Below, piece after piece: positions 8,327 to 8,526 of a DNA stretch of 8,526 nucleotides (the first letter of the stretch is position 1; each line of letters begins with the position of its first letter). The position numbers were made by a program, and so were the translations under genes. The notes below the pieces were generated by a model. It was given only the letters and a program-made list of their open reading frames with translations, was not told where the DNA came from and did not search any database. The DNA comes from an uncultured Eubacteriales bacterium (lineage in GTDB: Bacteria; Bacillota; Clostridia; Oscillospirales; Feifaniaceae). Location: contig CABRXB010000039.1 in assembly GCA_902474785.1 (NCBI GenBank), positions 1 through 8,526 of the forward strand, written 5' to 3'.

Positions 8327-8526
8327 ATGTCACAGGCTATGGTGAACTTTCGCATGGATGAAGACCTCAAAAAGAACATGGAGCGAACCTGCGCAGAGAT
8401 GGGCATGAGCATGTCCACCGCCTTCACTATTTTTGCAAAACGCGTGGTGCGCGACAGCAAAATTCCCTTTGAGGTGTCGGCCGATCCCTTCACCTCTGAG
8501 GTCAACATGGCGCACCTCGAAGCGAT
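8327..8526 (+). CDS. RelB/DinJ-family antitoxin, 3' end outside window
   Basis: The first 66 codons of a RelB/DinJ-type antitoxin: it would bind and neutralise a RelE/YafQ-type mRNA-cleaving toxin and repress its own promoter. The N-terminus MSQAMVNFRMDEDLKKNMER gives the ribbon-helix-helix strand and first helix. The following AEMGMSMSTAFTIFAKRVVR matches the second helix typical of Firmicutes DinJ-like proteins, then IPFEVSADPF. The start ATG has AAAGGAGG at 8 bases, and a near-consensus promoter lies upstream. It runs off the right edge, so the toxin is not seen. It faces away from the portal gene and lies where phage terminase genes would be expected on the other strand, so it may be an accessory gene inserted into the structural block or the edge of a neighbouring cassette. 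Confidence 0.85.
   Translation, partial: MSQAMVNFRMDEDLKKNMERTCAEMGMSMSTAFTIFAKRVVRDSKIPFEVSADPFTSEVNMAHLEA

Noticed and set aside
8302..8515. Minus-strand ORFs opposite the antitoxin gene
   Set aside because: The plus strand has promoter, ribosome site and a recognisable RelB/DinJ protein; the minus frames are its shadows.

Overview
This window carries the head-assembly and fibre block of a tailed phage or prophage from a high-GC Gram-positive host, most likely a gut Clostridia-type Firmicute. The host inference rests on the strong AGGAGG-type ribosome sites, the near-consensus sigma-A promoter at the right end, and protein families typical of Clostridia prophages: an N4-gp56-type capsid, a Prp-type protease, SHAEG-repeat fibres and a RelB/DinJ antitoxin. 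The taxonomy is inferred; no rRNA or host gene is visible.

Layout, read along the minus strand from right to left: portal protein (8213-6267), Prp-like cysteine protease (6263-5943), scaffold (5878-4988), N4-gp56-family major capsid protein (4968-3727), a small conserved head-module protein (3714-3331), an intrinsic terminator (3316-3263), a long collagen-like/SHAEG-repeat fibre (3243-718), and a 158-residue fibre-associated protein (718-242) whose start overlaps the fibre stop. The leftmost 241 bases hold only short, frame-broken minus-strand open stretches and a plus-strand terminator. No terminase, head-tail connector, tail tube, tape measure or lysis gene is present. At the right end, on the plus strand, a RelB/DinJ antitoxin gene with its own promoter and a palindromic operator candidate diverges from the portal gene and runs off the window; its toxin would lie to the right.

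How the genes fit together: the portal nucleates the procapsid, scaffold and capsid protein co-assemble, and the Prp-like protease probably matures them. Scaffold and capsid share an N-terminal motif (FDLTLF-D in the scaffold, DLNLRLF-D in the capsid) resembling the N-terminal Prp cleavage site of ribosomal protein L27 in Firmicutes, so protease and candidate substrates sit side by side. The hairpin plus T tract directly before the fibre ribosome site suggests a leaky stop that lets abundant capsid be made with little fibre. The fibre follows the head genes directly, so it could be a head fibre as well as a tail fibre.

The main points for follow-up are the protease/LF-D motif pair, the terminator-gated fibre, the near-identical DNA repeats in the SHAEG region, the capsid insertion domain, and the antitoxin beside the portal gene.
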